Assembly: GCA_012719115.1 (NCBI GenBank)
Contig: JAAYAZ010000029.1
Coordinates: 1-5,830, forward strand
Source: Dehalococcoidales bacterium
GTDB lineage: Bacteria > Chloroflexota > Dehalococcoidia > Dehalococcoidales > UBA5627
Direction of reading: 5' to 3'
Length of the DNA stretch: 5,830 nt
Below are positions 5,538 through 5,830 of this stretch, piece after piece; position 1 is the stretch's first letter; the number at the start of each line of letters is the position of its first letter. Below the pieces are notes generated by a model. The model did not search any database. It was not told where the DNA came from and worked only from the letters and a program-made list of their open reading frames with translations. The position numbers were made by a program, and so were the translations under genes.

Positions 5538-5830
5538 TTAATCCTGCTGAAGTTTATTTTTGTAATCACATTTGGTACATTTAGCCCACTTGGTTCGATA
5601 TACGGTTAACAACCCGCCGCACTTAGGGCAGGGTTGGGGTAAAGGCTTTGTGTTTATAGCAAAGGTACACTTCGGGTAATTGCTGCATCCGTAAAAAGTA
5701 CGTTTCTTTTTACTGCGCTTTTCGATAATATCCGCACCGCATTCAGGGCATTTAGCGCCGGTTTTAATCTTGAATGAGCTGGTGTATTTGCAATCGGGAT
5801 ATCCGCTGCATGCCAAAAATTTGCCGAAAC
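5538..5830 (-). CDS. topA: DNA topoisomerase I, C-terminal zinc-ribbon part (5' end outside window)
   Basis: This is the C-terminal tail of type IA topoisomerase I, which relaxes negative supercoils. The frame is open through the right edge of the window, where it reads F-G-K-F-L-A-C-S-G-Y-P-D-C, the classic TopA zinc-finger pattern. Further Cys4 units follow: CPECG with GCSNYPKC, then CPKCGG with AKCTKC near the end. So the last two of the repeated zinc ribbons and half of another are present, a region that helps bind single-stranded DNA. The catalytic Toprim and active-site tyrosine domains lie beyond the window. A TTG near 5816 is an internal codon, not a start. The gene leads into xerC with a 5-nt gap, so it is probably an early gene of this minus-strand operon, whose promoter is not in view. 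Confidence 0.93.
   Translation of the reverse strand, partial: FGKFLACSGYPDCKYTSSFKIKTGAKCPECGADIIEKRSKKKRTFYGCSNYPKCTFAINTKPLPQPCPKCGGLLTVYRTKWAKCTKCDYKNKLQQD

Overview
The window looks like a housekeeping segment of a bacterial chromosome. Gene content and sequence style suggest Chloroflexota, most likely a Dehalococcoidia-like lineage. This is inferred from memory of family sequences and gene order, not from a search. Base composition is moderate and slightly AT-rich. All genes are compact, intact and tightly packed, apart from the two cut by the window ends.

Layout: (1) Bases 1-925, plus strand: the 3' end of the trigger factor gene (tig), then clpP with a strong ribosome binding site, closed by a strong intrinsic terminator at about 957-993. 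(2) Bases 926-1482: a gene-free convergent intergenic region. Beyond the terminator it holds a patchwork of short, degenerate, hairpin-forming pieces that resemble widespread interspersed intergenic repeats. (3) Bases 1483-5830, minus strand, transcribed from right to left: the topA 3' end (C-terminal zinc ribbons), a XerC-type tyrosine recombinase, an M24B Xaa-Pro peptidase, elongation factor P (efp), a PHP-domain metal-dependent phosphoesterase, and a PurN-like formyltransferase. Gaps are 5 nt, a 32-nt overlap (with the preferred peptidase start), 16 nt, 0 nt and 1 nt, so this is almost certainly one operon with translational coupling.

How the genes relate: tig and clpP form a protein folding and turnover pair. 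topA-xerC is a chromosome topology and dimer-resolution pair; it recalls the topA-trmFO-xerC order of Firmicutes, here without trmFO. The Xaa-Pro peptidase and efp form a 'proline' pair: EF-P relieves ribosome stalling at polyproline, and the peptidase cleaves Xaa-Pro bonds. The PHP and formyltransferase proteins at the end of the operon have no assigned substrate.

No mobile element, CRISPR array, phage gene or RNA gene was seen. The points most worth a second look are the non-canonical tip loop of EF-P, the divergent active-site loop of the formyltransferase and its coupling to the PHP gene, a roughly 10-residue insertion in the Xer N-terminal domain, and the repeat-remnant cluster between the convergent operons.
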